Shown piece by piece: positions 16,464 through 26,095 of a stretch of DNA of 64,000 nt. The DNA is taken from positions 124,001 through 188,000 of the forward strand of contig CBDEGO010000003.1 in NCBI GenBank assembly GCA_965237995.1, written 5' to 3'. The notes under the pieces were generated by a model that saw only the letters and a program-made list of their open reading frames with translations, did not search any database and had not been told where the DNA came from. This stretch comes from JAAELZ01 sp965237995. GTDB taxonomy: Bacteria; Pseudomonadota; Gammaproteobacteria; Arenicellales; Poriferihabitantaceae. Numbering within the stretch: position 1 is the stretch's first letter; every line of letters starts with the position of its first letter. Both the position numbers and the translations under genes were made by a program.

Positions 16464-18044
16464 CTAAAAGCGTCCAATCACAATGCCGTTTTGCTCGTCT
16501 AATTCTGGGCCTAGGGCCTCTAAGCGGCCCCACGCCGTTTGGGTGCGCTGCTTGCGTGTGCGTAGCCAAGTGAACAGTTTGCTCTGCAAATTGGTTAATA
16601 CTTGCGTATTGTGGCTGTCCCCCGCTACATCGAAAAACTCATCCGGGTCGTTGTTCAAATCGAATAGTTGTGGGGCAAACCCTTCGTAGAAAATGAATTT
16701 CCACCGTTTAGTTCGCAGCATATAGGCGCGGCACAGATAAGGGTCTACCCCCAAGATGTCTCTGGCGCCTCTGTCGCTGTAATCGATTTCACTGATCACG
16801 TACTCACGCTCGGTGATCGGTTGTTCGCCGCTTACCATCGGTAGTAATGAGGTTCCTTCCATGCGTTCTTTGCACGGCGCTACCCCCGCAAAATCGACGA
16901 TGCTAGGTAACACGTCAATGGCTTCGACTAAATGGCTTATTTGTGTTCCTCGCGTACTGTCTGCGCTCGGTCTAGGGTCACAAATAATTAGCGGTATTTT
17001 GCTTGAGCAATCGTGGAATAAATCTTTTTCCCCTAGCCAATGGTCTCCTAAGTAATCACCGTGGTCACTGGTAAAGATGACCATGGTGTTGTCCTTAAGC
17101 CCTGATTCTTCCAAATAGTGGAATAGCCGCCCTAGATGGTCATCTATTTGTTTTACCAAGCCCATGTAGGTTGGAATCACGGTGTCGCGCACCGCGTCTT
17201 TAGAGTAGTTTTGGCTGTATTCCAAGCCTCTAAATGCTTTCACTACAGGGTGTTGACCTGTTAGCTCTTGTTGATGACGCCTGGCTTCTAGGCTGTCAGC
17301 AGCGCTATACATCGCGTTATAGGGTGCTGGCGCAATAAGAGGCCAATGCGGCTTGATATAACTTAAATGCAAGCACCAAGATTCGTCATTCGCACAGGCC
17401 TCAGAAATAAAATCAATCGCGCGGTTGGTTAAAAAAGCCGTTTCAGAGTGCGCTTCTTGTACATTTGCGGGGTAGTTGGCGTTACGCAGTAAATGACCGT
17501 CTACCACTTGTCCGTTTTCGTCAATGGCCGCGTTCGCAGCGCTTTGCCATGGGTTACTTCCTGCGTAGCCATGTTCTGTTAAAAACTGGTTATACGCTAA
17601 ATGGCTTGGTACCAGTTGGTCAGGGTATAGGCCTTCATGTACGGTATACGGTTCAAAACCACCGGTTGCTAGGCGTTTTAGTCGGTCAGGGGGGGCGACA
17701 AACCCTTGTTGTTGAAGTGCTTTGTAGTCACTGCTCGTATGCGTTTTACCAACTAAAGCGGTGCGATAGCTTGCAGTTGCGAGGTAATCCCCTAACGTGA
17801 GTTCACCGGGTTTAAGTAAGTCACAGTTCGCCATCGCCCCATGGCTAGACATATAACGCCCAGTATAAAAGCTGGCGCGTGAAGGGCCGCATAATGGGGC
17901 TTGGCAAAAAGCTTGGGTGAATTGAACGCCGCGCTGCGCAAGCGCATCAATGTTTGGGGTTTGTAGCGATGGATGCCCAGCGCAGGATAAATAGTCCCAA
18001 CGCAGTTGGTCGCACATGATGAACAGGATATTGCCCGGCTTCAT
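16464..18044 (-). CDS. Sulfatase / phosphonate monoester hydrolase-like hydrolase
   Basis: 526-residue alkaline-phosphatase-superfamily hydrolase. NILFIMCDQLRWDY (5-18) has the first metal Asp, CGPSRASFYTGR starts at Cys52, the C-x-P-S-R signature modified to formylglycine, and FTSDHGDYLGDHWLGEK (about 330-346) supplies further metal ligands. The LSYIKPHWPLIAPAPYNAMY stretch and overall layout resemble phosphonate monoester hydrolases/arylsulfatases rather than large polysaccharide sulfatases. No signal peptide, so cytoplasmic. It follows the DUF3108 gene by 40 bp on the same strand. Activity requires a formylglycine-generating enzyme; the SUMF1-fold neighbour lacks the catalytic cysteines and is exported, so the activator must be elsewhere. 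Substrate unknown. Confidence 0.82.
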   Translation of the reverse strand: MKPGNILFIMCDQLRWDYLSCAGHPSLQTPNIDALAQRGVQFTQAFCQAPLCGPSRASFYTGRYMSSHGAMANCDLLKPGELTLGDYLATASYRTALVGKTHTSSDYKALQQQGFVAPPDRLKRLATGGFEPYTVHEGLYPDQLVPSHLAYNQFLTEHGYAGSNPWQSAANAAIDENGQVVDGHLLRNANYPANVQEAHSETAFLTNRAIDFISEACANDESWCLHLSYIKPHWPLIAPAPYNAMYSAADSLEARRHQQELTGQHPVVKAFRGLEYSQNYSKDAVRDTVIPTYMGLVKQIDDHLGRLFHYLEESGLKDNTMVIFTSDHGDYLGDHWLGEKDLFHDCSSKIPLIICDPRPSADSTRGTQISHLVEAIDVLPSIVDFAGVAPCKERMEGTSLLPMVSGEQPITEREYVISEIDYSDRGARDILGVDPYLCRAYMLRTKRWKFIFYEGFAPQLFDLNNDPDEFFDVAGDSHNTQVLTNLQSKLFTWLRTRKQRTQTAWGRLEALGPELDEQNGIVIGRF

Positions 18045-18084
18045 CGACAGTGCCTTACTAAATGGGTGGAGGCCGCTGGTAAAC

Positions 18085-18825
18085 CTAGTTGTTTTCTGTT
18101 TTTAGCACCGTTACCCATGAATAAGGTTTGCCCTTGCGAGTGACTTCAATTTTGACGGGCATCGCGGGCGGCGTTTCACTAACCCAAAGCGATATTTTAC
18201 GGGTTTTATCGTGCTTTTTATATTTGGTGTAACGGGTGGTTTTGAATGGCTTGCCTTCCACTTTGATGGTTTCATGTACGGGGTTTTCGTACACATAATC
18301 CTGCGTTTTCTTTGCGCTTACAACCGTGGTGGAACTGTCTTTACTCGCTTCATCCATTCCTAACACCCGCAGAAACGGCAAGGTGTACGCGTCCATTTGT
18401 GTATTGTTAGTAAATGCGGTAGTTTTGTCACCAGTACGAATGGTTTTTTTGTCCCAATCGATAAAAGACTCTTTAACTTTAGATTGATCTTTACCTTTAA
18501 TTTCTTTTACGCTTTTCAGGCGCAATTCATCACCTATTTTCTGGTACTCGATGATTTCAATGATTTTCCCATCACCGAAGGTACGCGCCAACATATTAGG
18601 AAAGGTTTCTCCGCGTATGGTGACGTCGCCATCATTGGTTTCATTCACATCAATAACTAATTCGCCGGCGACTATTTTTTTGATCACGACTTCATAGGTG
18701 ATCTTATAGTTTGGCACTTGTAGCGCCCACAAAAACGGTGACATTAGCAACCCTAAGAACGCAAGTAGCACTGCAAAGCGCTGCGGTAGCGTGGTGACGT
18801 GAACGGGTTTAAGCAACTTTTTCAT
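18085..18825 (-). CDS. DUF3108 domain-containing envelope protein
   Basis: 246 residues with an N-terminal hydrophobic segment (about 17-36, likely signal peptide or anchor) followed by a DUF3108 beta-rich domain (YKITYEVVIKKIVAGEL near the start; repeated lysine-rich strands to the end). DUF3108 proteins are periplasmic proteins of unknown function in many gammaproteobacteria. It lies between an AsmA-family gene (upstream, same strand) and the sulfatase, so co-transcription is possible. No enzymatic motif seen. Confidence 0.78.
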   Translation of the reverse strand: MKKLLKPVHVTTLPQRFAVLLAFLGLLMSPFLWALQVPNYKITYEVVIKKIVAGELVIDVNETNDGDVTIRGETFPNMLARTFGDGKIIEIIEYQKIGDELRLKSVKEIKGKDQSKVKESFIDWDKKTIRTGDKTTAFTNNTQMDAYTLPFLRVLGMDEASKDSSTTVVSAKKTQDYVYENPVHETIKVEGKPFKTTRYTKYKKHDKTRKISLWVSETPPAMPVKIEVTRKGKPYSWVTVLKTENN

Positions 18826-18888
18826 AGACTGGCAACGTGATGATTATTATAAAATATAACATAATTTCAATTATCTATAGCGCAAACC

Positions 18889-21800
18889 TTACTTATTAGA
18901 ACTCTTATTTAGGTTATCTCTGTCCAAAGGAAGAATTTCAGTGATGGCGGCAAATACGGGCGACTTTAAGGTTTGGTTGCATACATTTGAGTTTGCTTTG
19001 TTGCGATCTAACAAACCTTGTGCGAGTAACGTCCAGCCACCACTGGCTGCCGCCATACCGATGGCTGCGGCGGCTGAAAAAAAGCCGCTGGTAGCCACCT
19101 CGATTTTAGGTTTATCGATGGTGCCGCCGATTTGCACTATTTTAGCGATCGTGCCTGCGCTTAAACCAAACCCTTTACGCGCTTTGGGTTTTATCAGAAT
19201 TTTCAACTCTTCATTGCGTAGATTAATCTCTCCGCCGCCAAGCACTGTTACGCGGTCAGTTTTGATGGCAATACCTTGGTCAGCATATGCTTTGCCATTG
19301 TTTATGGGGAAATGGATCACACCGCACTCTATGTCTAAATACTTCTGCTGCCGTGATAAGGGGTTAATGGTGTTGAGAAACCCTAAAATTAAATCTGAAC
19401 CAAATAACTCAAGGTTTTGGTTCTTGATCGAAGCATTATGTAATTGAAGTTGTAACTTACCGTAGGCGTTGCCCATCATCTGCGCGAGGCTTTCGCCCTG
19501 CCCTGAGACACCTAAGTCAACGTCAAGTAAGCCTTCCTTTATCAGCCCAGAGTCACCAAATAAGTTGAGTTTCTTAGAGTCTAGCCCCTGACCGTACATC
19601 GAGCTCACCATATTGTACGGTTTGCTGGTAGCGTCTAGCGCAAACCAAATAGTTAAATTGCCTTCACCAATTTCGCCCTCTAACCCCGGTATGGTCAGTA
19701 AGCCTTCATTAACACGGATTTGCATCTTGGCGTTTTCAATATTTGCGATGACTCCGTTTAACTCCGTTGCCTGCAGCTCAATGCGGGCGTTAAACTGTTT
19801 AGCCCACTCTAGGGAGTACGGCGTATCAGAAAACATGCGCTTGCGCTCGGTTTCTTTGAGTAAGGCTAATACATCCAGCTTATCTGATTGCAAACGACCA
19901 CTGAGGTAGGGAACCGCGTTGTCGGTTGGAAGCTGAAAGCTCAACTCGCCGGATAAATTACTCTGTTCTAATTGTAATTTGCCAATCGTGAAATTTAATG
20001 TATTTGAAGCTAAGTCGCGCTCAAGCAAAAATTCGATATCAAAGGGTAAATCAGGCTTTAGGTCTAAGGGTTCTAACTCAGGGATTTGGCTTAAATCTCC
20101 GTCGTTTAACTGCCCATTCAAATGCAAGCCGCTAAAGCCAGCAATATCATCGACTTCACCTTGTACACGAACTATCGCGTTAGATTGGGCTTCAGTGATG
20201 GTGGCGTTTACGTTTTTTGCGCTAAACACTTTGCCCGCAGGTTCAGTGGTTACTTTGGCTGAAACCTCTAGGCTTCTGTCCGCCAACGCGGGTATGCTGG
20301 CTAACTGAGGCACATTTTCAATCGAGAAACTAGCAAGCTCCACGTCTAAGTCATATTGTGTTTGTAGCGGGAAGTGTTCTACTTTGCCATTGATGACACC
20401 TACATCCGGGGCGGCTAATTTTGCTTGTATATCTTGTGCGCTCCAATCATTAGCCGCAACAGAACTCAAGGTCAAAGCGCCCTTCGCACCCATATTCTGC
20501 GGCAAATCAAATTCGAGTTGATCTTGCAAATCATCTAACTTTGCGGCCTCAAATTCAACCGCTAATTGGGCGTGCATGTCTGGCCCTAAATTGTCAATCT
20601 GACCTTGTGCGCTAAGGCGATGGTTTGCGCTGGTAAATTGGCCTTGTAGGTCTTGTATCGCATAGCCTGACTCTAATGAGCCATGCAACTGACCATTGCC
20701 GACTAAATGCCCGAGATCAGGAAGTTTACTGTCATATAACGCATTAATAGCGGTTATGTCAGGGGAGTTCACATCTAGCTTTGCTGCTCGCATAGTGAGC
20801 GTTTTCATATCATCTATCGCGCTAGCAAAGCCAACCTGATTAGCGCCGATTGTTAAGCCTACTTTGGTATTGGGCGAAGAAAATAGTTGGTCAGCATAAC
20901 GAATAGTCGCGTTGACACTCGCTTCGTCTGCTTCCGGGAAACGTCGGTCGTTATCAGCATTAAACTTTGCTATTTGTTGCTTGTTGAGTTTGCCTTTTAC
21001 GGAAAAGTTACCCGTAGCAAAGCGGCCGATGTTTTGTACTTCACCCGAGGCAGTTAAGTTTTTCTCGTACGCTGAGATTTGAATATTCTTCAGCGCAAAG
21101 CGCCCCTGCGTTTTAGCTAGTTCTGCATACCCATCGAGAACCGATGTTTTCGGCCAAGGCCGCCCTAAAACCGCGCCAAGCTGGTCTAAAGAGGTGGCTT
21201 GGCCTTTGAGTACTATTGAGCTTGATTCAGCTTGGATTAGGTTGTCTATTTCGCCCTTAGCTTCAACGCGGATGCCCTCACCCACCATCGACCCTTTGCT
21301 TAAGTTCAATGACAAACCATCGTGTATCCCCCCTTGTAAAACAAACTCTGCGTTTATCTGCGCGTCTTCGTCGCCACCCCAATTTATTTCTGCAAGTAGA
21401 GGTTGTAATTGATGTTGTGACGTACCGCGCAAGTTTAAGCCTGTCCAATTTTGTAAATCGGTAAACTCGCCAACCACTACCGTCTTCCCGCCATAGCCTT
21501 GCATGGTGGCTTCAATTTGCTCAAGTGTCGCGGTGCTCCAGCGTTTGGGTTGCATAAAGCTAGCGCGCGCTGCAATAGCTGGCGTGTCGGGTAGTGTTAA
21601 CCGATTCCATGGTTGAAAAAATTGCAGCGATGGGGCCTCAGCTTCAAGCGATAAACTTATGCCTTGCCATCTAAGTACATCATTGACAGTGCCACTCGCG
21701 TTTACTGACATTTGTCCAAATACACCATTAAGTTGCAATTGGCTGGGCTTGCGTAGCAGCAAAGATTCGACGTCTGTTAGCAAGCCTGTTGCTTGTATAA

Positions 21801-22389
21801 GTCGCTGGTTAGCGCTGCCGACCACTTGCAGTGAGATATCGTGCGTTTTAGAGTTTACGTTAGCCAGAATACGGTTAAATAAGATTTTCTCCTTGCGCGA
21901 AGTGACTTGAAGGTCTAATACCCCGTTATTCACTTGTGCTTCGTTCAACAACAGATATTTGTAGGCCTTTTCTAGCGGTTTGGGTGCTTTCCCCGTTGAT
22001 TTGCCTAAAAACCAATTGAGACTCCCTTGGTGGCGTTCAAACAACATATAGGGAGACTCGATGTTAATTTCAGCAACTTGCACCTTGCCTTGCGCTAGAG
22101 CTAAAAAACTAAATGCCGCTTCGACTTTTTCAATTTTCAACATCCATGGTTGCGTACTCCAGTCTGCATTCGCGAATACGATATCTTTAGCATAAATACT
22201 AGGTAAGGGATTGAATGTAAACCCGAACCCCTCTCGGATACGAAGCTCGCGACCCGTTAACTGCTCTACTTTGTCGGCAATTTTTGCTTCTATTTCATCC
22301 TCGTATAAAGTCAGCCCAATCGTAGCGCCAAGCAACACTATGATGCATAAAAGCAAAACCGCCCAAATAAGCTTAAGCAAAAATGACAT
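18889..22389 (-). CDS. AsmA family protein
   Basis: 1166-residue inner-membrane-anchored protein: one N-terminal transmembrane helix (about 6-28), an AsmA N-terminal block (LTGRELRIREGFGFTFNPLP, YAKDIVFANADW), a very long repetitive beta region consistent with the hydrophobic-groove repeats of AsmA/TamB-like bridge proteins, and the C-terminal AsmA_2 block (LDVDLGVSGQG, AYGKLQLQLHNASI, GEINLRNEELKILIKPKARK, IGGTIDKPKI). AsmA-family proteins span the periplasm and are implicated in phospholipid transport to the outer membrane. Divergent from ttcA with only 42 bp between starts. Confidence 0.88.
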   Translation of the reverse strand: MSFLLKLIWAVLLLCIIVLLGATIGLTLYEDEIEAKIADKVEQLTGRELRIREGFGFTFNPLPSIYAKDIVFANADWSTQPWMLKIEKVEAAFSFLALAQGKVQVAEINIESPYMLFERHQGSLNWFLGKSTGKAPKPLEKAYKYLLLNEAQVNNGVLDLQVTSRKEKILFNRILANVNSKTHDISLQVVGSANQRLIQATGLLTDVESLLLRKPSQLQLNGVFGQMSVNASGTVNDVLRWQGISLSLEAEAPSLQFFQPWNRLTLPDTPAIAARASFMQPKRWSTATLEQIEATMQGYGGKTVVVGEFTDLQNWTGLNLRGTSQHQLQPLLAEINWGGDEDAQINAEFVLQGGIHDGLSLNLSKGSMVGEGIRVEAKGEIDNLIQAESSSIVLKGQATSLDQLGAVLGRPWPKTSVLDGYAELAKTQGRFALKNIQISAYEKNLTASGEVQNIGRFATGNFSVKGKLNKQQIAKFNADNDRRFPEADEASVNATIRYADQLFSSPNTKVGLTIGANQVGFASAIDDMKTLTMRAAKLDVNSPDITAINALYDSKLPDLGHLVGNGQLHGSLESGYAIQDLQGQFTSANHRLSAQGQIDNLGPDMHAQLAVEFEAAKLDDLQDQLEFDLPQNMGAKGALTLSSVAANDWSAQDIQAKLAAPDVGVINGKVEHFPLQTQYDLDVELASFSIENVPQLASIPALADRSLEVSAKVTTEPAGKVFSAKNVNATITEAQSNAIVRVQGEVDDIAGFSGLHLNGQLNDGDLSQIPELEPLDLKPDLPFDIEFLLERDLASNTLNFTIGKLQLEQSNLSGELSFQLPTDNAVPYLSGRLQSDKLDVLALLKETERKRMFSDTPYSLEWAKQFNARIELQATELNGVIANIENAKMQIRVNEGLLTIPGLEGEIGEGNLTIWFALDATSKPYNMVSSMYGQGLDSKKLNLFGDSGLIKEGLLDVDLGVSGQGESLAQMMGNAYGKLQLQLHNASIKNQNLELFGSDLILGFLNTINPLSRQQKYLDIECGVIHFPINNGKAYADQGIAIKTDRVTVLGGGEINLRNEELKILIKPKARKGFGLSAGTIAKIVQIGGTIDKPKIEVATSGFFSAAAAIGMAAASGGWTLLAQGLLDRNKANSNVCNQTLKSPVFAAITEILPLDRDNLNKSSNK

Positions 22390-22431
22390 TAAACTATTAA
22401 AATTGCGCTACTCAAGCACTTAAGCCAATTC

Positions 22432-23241
22432 ATGTCTGTCTCTGTTGCCATTTCTTCTATTCAGCCAAGCACGCCAACTGCTTCGTCGCACACCAACAAA
22501 AAGAAACTGCGCCGCGCGTTTGGTCAAGCCATAAGCGATTATTCAATGATCCAAAATGGCGACCGAATAATGGTTTGCTTGTCTGGCGGTAAAGATTCAT
22601 ATGTTATGTTGCACTTATTGTTAGCTTTGCAAAAACGCGCACCAGTTGAATTTTCACTGTTTGCGGTCAACCTTGACCAAAAACAACCCGGTTTTCCAGA
22701 GCATGTGTTGCCGACCTACCTAACTCGCATCGGCGTTGAATATCAAATTTTAGAACAAGATACTTTTTCCATCGTAAAAGATAAGACGCAAGAAGGTAAA
22801 TCTTATTGCGGATTATGCTCCCGATTACGCAGAGGTATTTTATACAATTTTGCGCATGAACACGGTTTTAACAAGATAGCTTTAGGACACCATCGCGACG
22901 ATTTAGTTGAAACATTATTTTTAAATCTATTTTACGGTGGCAAACTTAAGTCGATGCCACCTAAGTTGAAAAGTGATGACGGTCGTAATGTGGTCATTCG
23001 CCCACTGGCTTATTGCGCTGAAAATGACATTGCGGCTTTGGCAGCGCAGCTTGATTTCCCGATTATCCCTTGCACTTTATGCGGTTCACAAGATGGCTTG
23101 CAACGGCAAGTTGTTAAAAACATGCTCACTCAGTGGGAAAAGCAACACCCGGGGCGTACGGAGAGCATTATGAAAAGCATGCAGAACGTCCAGCTATCGC
23201 AATTAGCTGATGCACAAAATTTTGACTTCTCTGCTTTTTAA
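22432..23241 (+). CDS. ttcA: tRNA 2-thiocytidine(32) synthetase
   Basis: 269-residue PP-loop ATPase that thiolates C32 of certain tRNAs. The P-loop SGGKDS is at 51-56; two cysteine pairs, CGLC (127-130) and CTLC (215-218), are the Fe-S/thiolation cysteines typical of TtcA; GHHRDDLVETLFLNLFYGGKL is a further family signature. Length is about that of gammaproteobacterial TtcA with a shorter C-terminus. Divergent from the AsmA gene; PEP carboxylase follows on the same strand. Confidence 0.95.
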   Translation: MSVSVAISSIQPSTPTASSHTNKKKLRRAFGQAISDYSMIQNGDRIMVCLSGGKDSYVMLHLLLALQKRAPVEFSLFAVNLDQKQPGFPEHVLPTYLTRIGVEYQILEQDTFSIVKDKTQEGKSYCGLCSRLRRGILYNFAHEHGFNKIALGHHRDDLVETLFLNLFYGGKLKSMPPKLKSDDGRNVVIRPLAYCAENDIAALAAQLDFPIIPCTLCGSQDGLQRQVVKNMLTQWEKQHPGRTESIMKSMQNVQLSQLADAQNFDFSAF

Positions 23242-23302
23242 GCCCCATTAACATGCTATTTAGTTTGATAAGTCATGCTAATCGTAACGATTGGTAATTA
23301 TT

Positions 23303-23314
23303 TGGTATATACCA
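23303..23314. promoter_or_regulatory. Perfect 12-bp palindrome upstream of ppc
   Basis: TGGTATATACCA is a perfect dyad about 105 bp upstream of the chosen ppc start, in the 177-bp ttcA-ppc gap. It could be an operator or promoter element; no direct evidence. Confidence 0.25.
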
Positions 23315-23418
23315 TTATTGCACCGCACAGCAACTGCTAAAATACCCATGCGGTGTGCATGATAAGTTTGCCAGCACCAGATCACATACCATCAACGCAC
23401 CGTTACCTGATTGCGACA

Positions 23419-26085
23419 ATGACAACAAGCTCACCCTCTAGCGCCGAATATATTAGCGAAAACTTAAAGGACAATATCCGCTTATTGGGTTCGATTTTAG
23501 GTGACACCATTCGAGATCAATGCGGTGACGAGTTGTACCAGCGTGTTGAGAATATTCGGAAGTTATCGATCGCATCACGCCTAAGTGAATCAGATGAAAC
23601 GCCTGCCCTGCAACAACAATTAAGTGGTTTACCCGCTGAGGACGTTTACCTATTAGCGCGTTCTTTTACACTATTTCTTAATTTAGCCAATATCGCCGAG
23701 CAGCATGCGCAATTAAAAATTGACTTGCAGGCCGAGTCTGACGACAGCGTTGATAAATCAGCCTTCTGCAAATTAGGCGATAAAATGCAGTCGTTTATCG
23801 ACCAAGGTATCGACCCCGACACGCTCTATGAAACAACCTGCGCCCTGGCGATTGAACCGGTATTAACCGCGCACCCGACTGAGGTGGTCCGGCGGACGAT
23901 ATCAAATAAATATCTGCGCATTACTAAATTATTAGAAAAGCTAGACCGAACCCGTATCAAGAAAAGTAAACGCGCGTCTATTTTGCAAGAGCTATCTCGC
24001 GTTATCACCGAAATATGGGAAACTGATGAAATTCGCCGTACCCAACCCACACCTGTTGATGAAGCAAAATCTGGCCAAGTGGTGGTTGAGCATACTTTGT
24101 GGGATGCCCTGCCCTATGCTATCCGAACCTTAAGCAACACGCTGGAACTGCATACAGGAAAAGCGCTGCCGTTGCATTGCACGCCCATTCGTTTATGTTC
24201 TTGGATGGGCGGAGATCGTGACGGCAATCCAAATGTGACTCCAGACATTACGGAACAAGTGATTCGGGTTTCACGTTGGAAAGCGGCGGACTTATTTCAT
24301 CAAGAAATTTATGAATTGCGCCGTGAGTTATCAATGCATCGCGCTAATGTAGCCTTATCTGAGGCGGCTAAGGAACAGCACGAGCCTTACCGTGTGGTGT
24401 TGCGCGCACTGCTAGATAAATTGCATCGCACAATGCGTTGCATGGAAAATGGAGATGATGGGCATCATTTACCGCCTGGTGAAATATTGGTCACCAAACA
24501 AGACTTACTAGACCCGCTGCTGCTGTGTTATCAGTCGTTAATTGACTGCGATGCGCAAATAATCGCCGATGGCAGACTAACCGACATTATTCGGCGCGCC
24601 TATGCCTTTGGTGCCATTTTGATGCCGCTGGACATTCGCCAAGAATCAGACCGCCATTCGCAAGCGCTTGACGAAATCACAAACTATCTAGGGCTAGGGT
24701 CCTATCAAGATTGGTCTGAGGTAGAAAGGCAACAGTTCTTAAGCGCTGAATTAAATAACAAGCGCCCACTTATCCCAGAGAATTTTCCAGCCTCAGAACC
24801 CGTAAAAGTCGTGCTGGATACCTTTCGAATGATCGCTCGCCAAAACCCTGAATATTTTGGCGCGTATATTATTTCAATGGCAACAACGGCCTCTGATGTG
24901 CTTGCGGTCGCTGTGTTACAAAAAGCCTGTGGCATCAATAAACCACAGCGCATTGTTCCGCTGTTTGAGCGATTAGCTGACTTAGAACAAGCTGAGAAAA
25001 CCATGAGTGAATTGTGGCAGAACTCCGTGTACAAAGCGCGCATCAATGGTGAACAGGAAGTCATGATTGGTTACTCCGATTCAGCCAAAGATGCGGGACA
25101 ACTTGCGGCTGCATGGGCTTTATATAATGCACAGGAAAAACTGGTTAAGCTCGCCAACGCGCACGATATCAAACTAACCCTATTTCACGGTCGCGGCGGA
25201 AGCGTGGCGCGCGGCGGTGGGCCTGCGCATAGTGCGATTCGCTCGCAACCGCCCGGTTCGGTGAATGGCAGCATTCGTGTCACCGAACAAGGCGAAGTGA
25301 TACAAGCCAAATATGGTTTGCCGGGGCATTCCGTTGAAAACTTAAAAATTTACTTATGTGCGGTGCTTGATGCGACCTTAACCCCCGCACCCGAGCCTAA
25401 GCAAGAGTGGCGCGATAAGATGGAAACACTTGCTGATGAAGCGCTGCACGACTTTCGCTCTATCATTCGTGAAAACCCTGACTTCGTACCGTATTTCGTA
25501 CAAGCTACACCCGAAGGTGAACTTGCAACCTTAAAGATCGGCAGTCGTCCGGCTAGACGCCGTAAAGGAGCTGGAATTACTTATCTGCGTGCGATTCCGT
25601 GGATATTTGCTTGGACGCAAACAAGACTGATGCTACCAGCTTGGTTAGGCATCGGTACGGCGCTGCGCTCGGCTATCGATAATAACCGCGCCAGTATGTT
25701 GCGAGACATGCAACAACATTGGCCTTTCTTTAAGGCAACAATCGATCAGATTGAAATGGTCTTGGCCAAGGCAGACCCAAATGTGGCAGCGCTCTATGAT
25801 GCTGTGTTGGTTGAACAGAAACTTCAGCCATTAGGGCAGATGTTGCGAGAAAAATATGAAGTCGTTACTGAAACCGTGCTGGAATTAACTGGCCACGAAA
25901 CCTTGGTGTCGCACGAGCCTTTTGTCTTACAAGGCATTCGCGTACGTAACCCTTATGTTGACCCATTAAATATACTGCAAGTAGAGATTTTATCCCGATT
26001 ACGAAACGGCGAAACGGGCATCATTGAGGACGCCATGGTAATCGCCATTAACGGAATTTCTGCAGGCATGCGCAATACAGGATAA
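23419..26085 (+). CDS. ppc: Phosphoenolpyruvate carboxylase
   Basis: Carboxylates PEP with bicarbonate to oxaloacetate, replenishing the TCA cycle. From the ATG at 23419 it has 888 residues, the usual bacterial length; the frame is open to a GTG at 23353 but that adds 22 atypical residues. Catalytic signatures are intact: LTAHPTE (His about 152), CSWMGGDRDGNP, MIGYSDSAKDAG, FHGRGGSVARGGGP (near 595) and the C-terminal RNPYVDPLN...NGISAGMRNTG. It precedes a YciK-like SDR gene by 10 bp. Confidence 0.95.
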   Translation: MTTSSPSSAEYISENLKDNIRLLGSILGDTIRDQCGDELYQRVENIRKLSIASRLSESDETPALQQQLSGLPAEDVYLLARSFTLFLNLANIAEQHAQLKIDLQAESDDSVDKSAFCKLGDKMQSFIDQGIDPDTLYETTCALAIEPVLTAHPTEVVRRTISNKYLRITKLLEKLDRTRIKKSKRASILQELSRVITEIWETDEIRRTQPTPVDEAKSGQVVVEHTLWDALPYAIRTLSNTLELHTGKALPLHCTPIRLCSWMGGDRDGNPNVTPDITEQVIRVSRWKAADLFHQEIYELRRELSMHRANVALSEAAKEQHEPYRVVLRALLDKLHRTMRCMENGDDGHHLPPGEILVTKQDLLDPLLLCYQSLIDCDAQIIADGRLTDIIRRAYAFGAILMPLDIRQESDRHSQALDEITNYLGLGSYQDWSEVERQQFLSAELNNKRPLIPENFPASEPVKVVLDTFRMIARQNPEYFGAYIISMATTASDVLAVAVLQKACGINKPQRIVPLFERLADLEQAEKTMSELWQNSVYKARINGEQEVMIGYSDSAKDAGQLAAAWALYNAQEKLVKLANAHDIKLTLFHGRGGSVARGGGPAHSAIRSQPPGSVNGSIRVTEQGEVIQAKYGLPGHSVENLKIYLCAVLDATLTPAPEPKQEWRDKMETLADEALHDFRSIIRENPDFVPYFVQATPEGELATLKIGSRPARRRKGAGITYLRAIPWIFAWTQTRLMLPAWLGIGTALRSAIDNNRASMLRDMQQHWPFFKATIDQIEMVLAKADPNVAALYDAVLVEQKLQPLGQMLREKYEVVTETVLELTGHETLVSHEPFVLQGIRVRNPYVDPLNILQVEILSRLRNGETGIIEDAMVIAINGISAGMRNTG

Positions 26086-26095
26086 ACCTTATACC

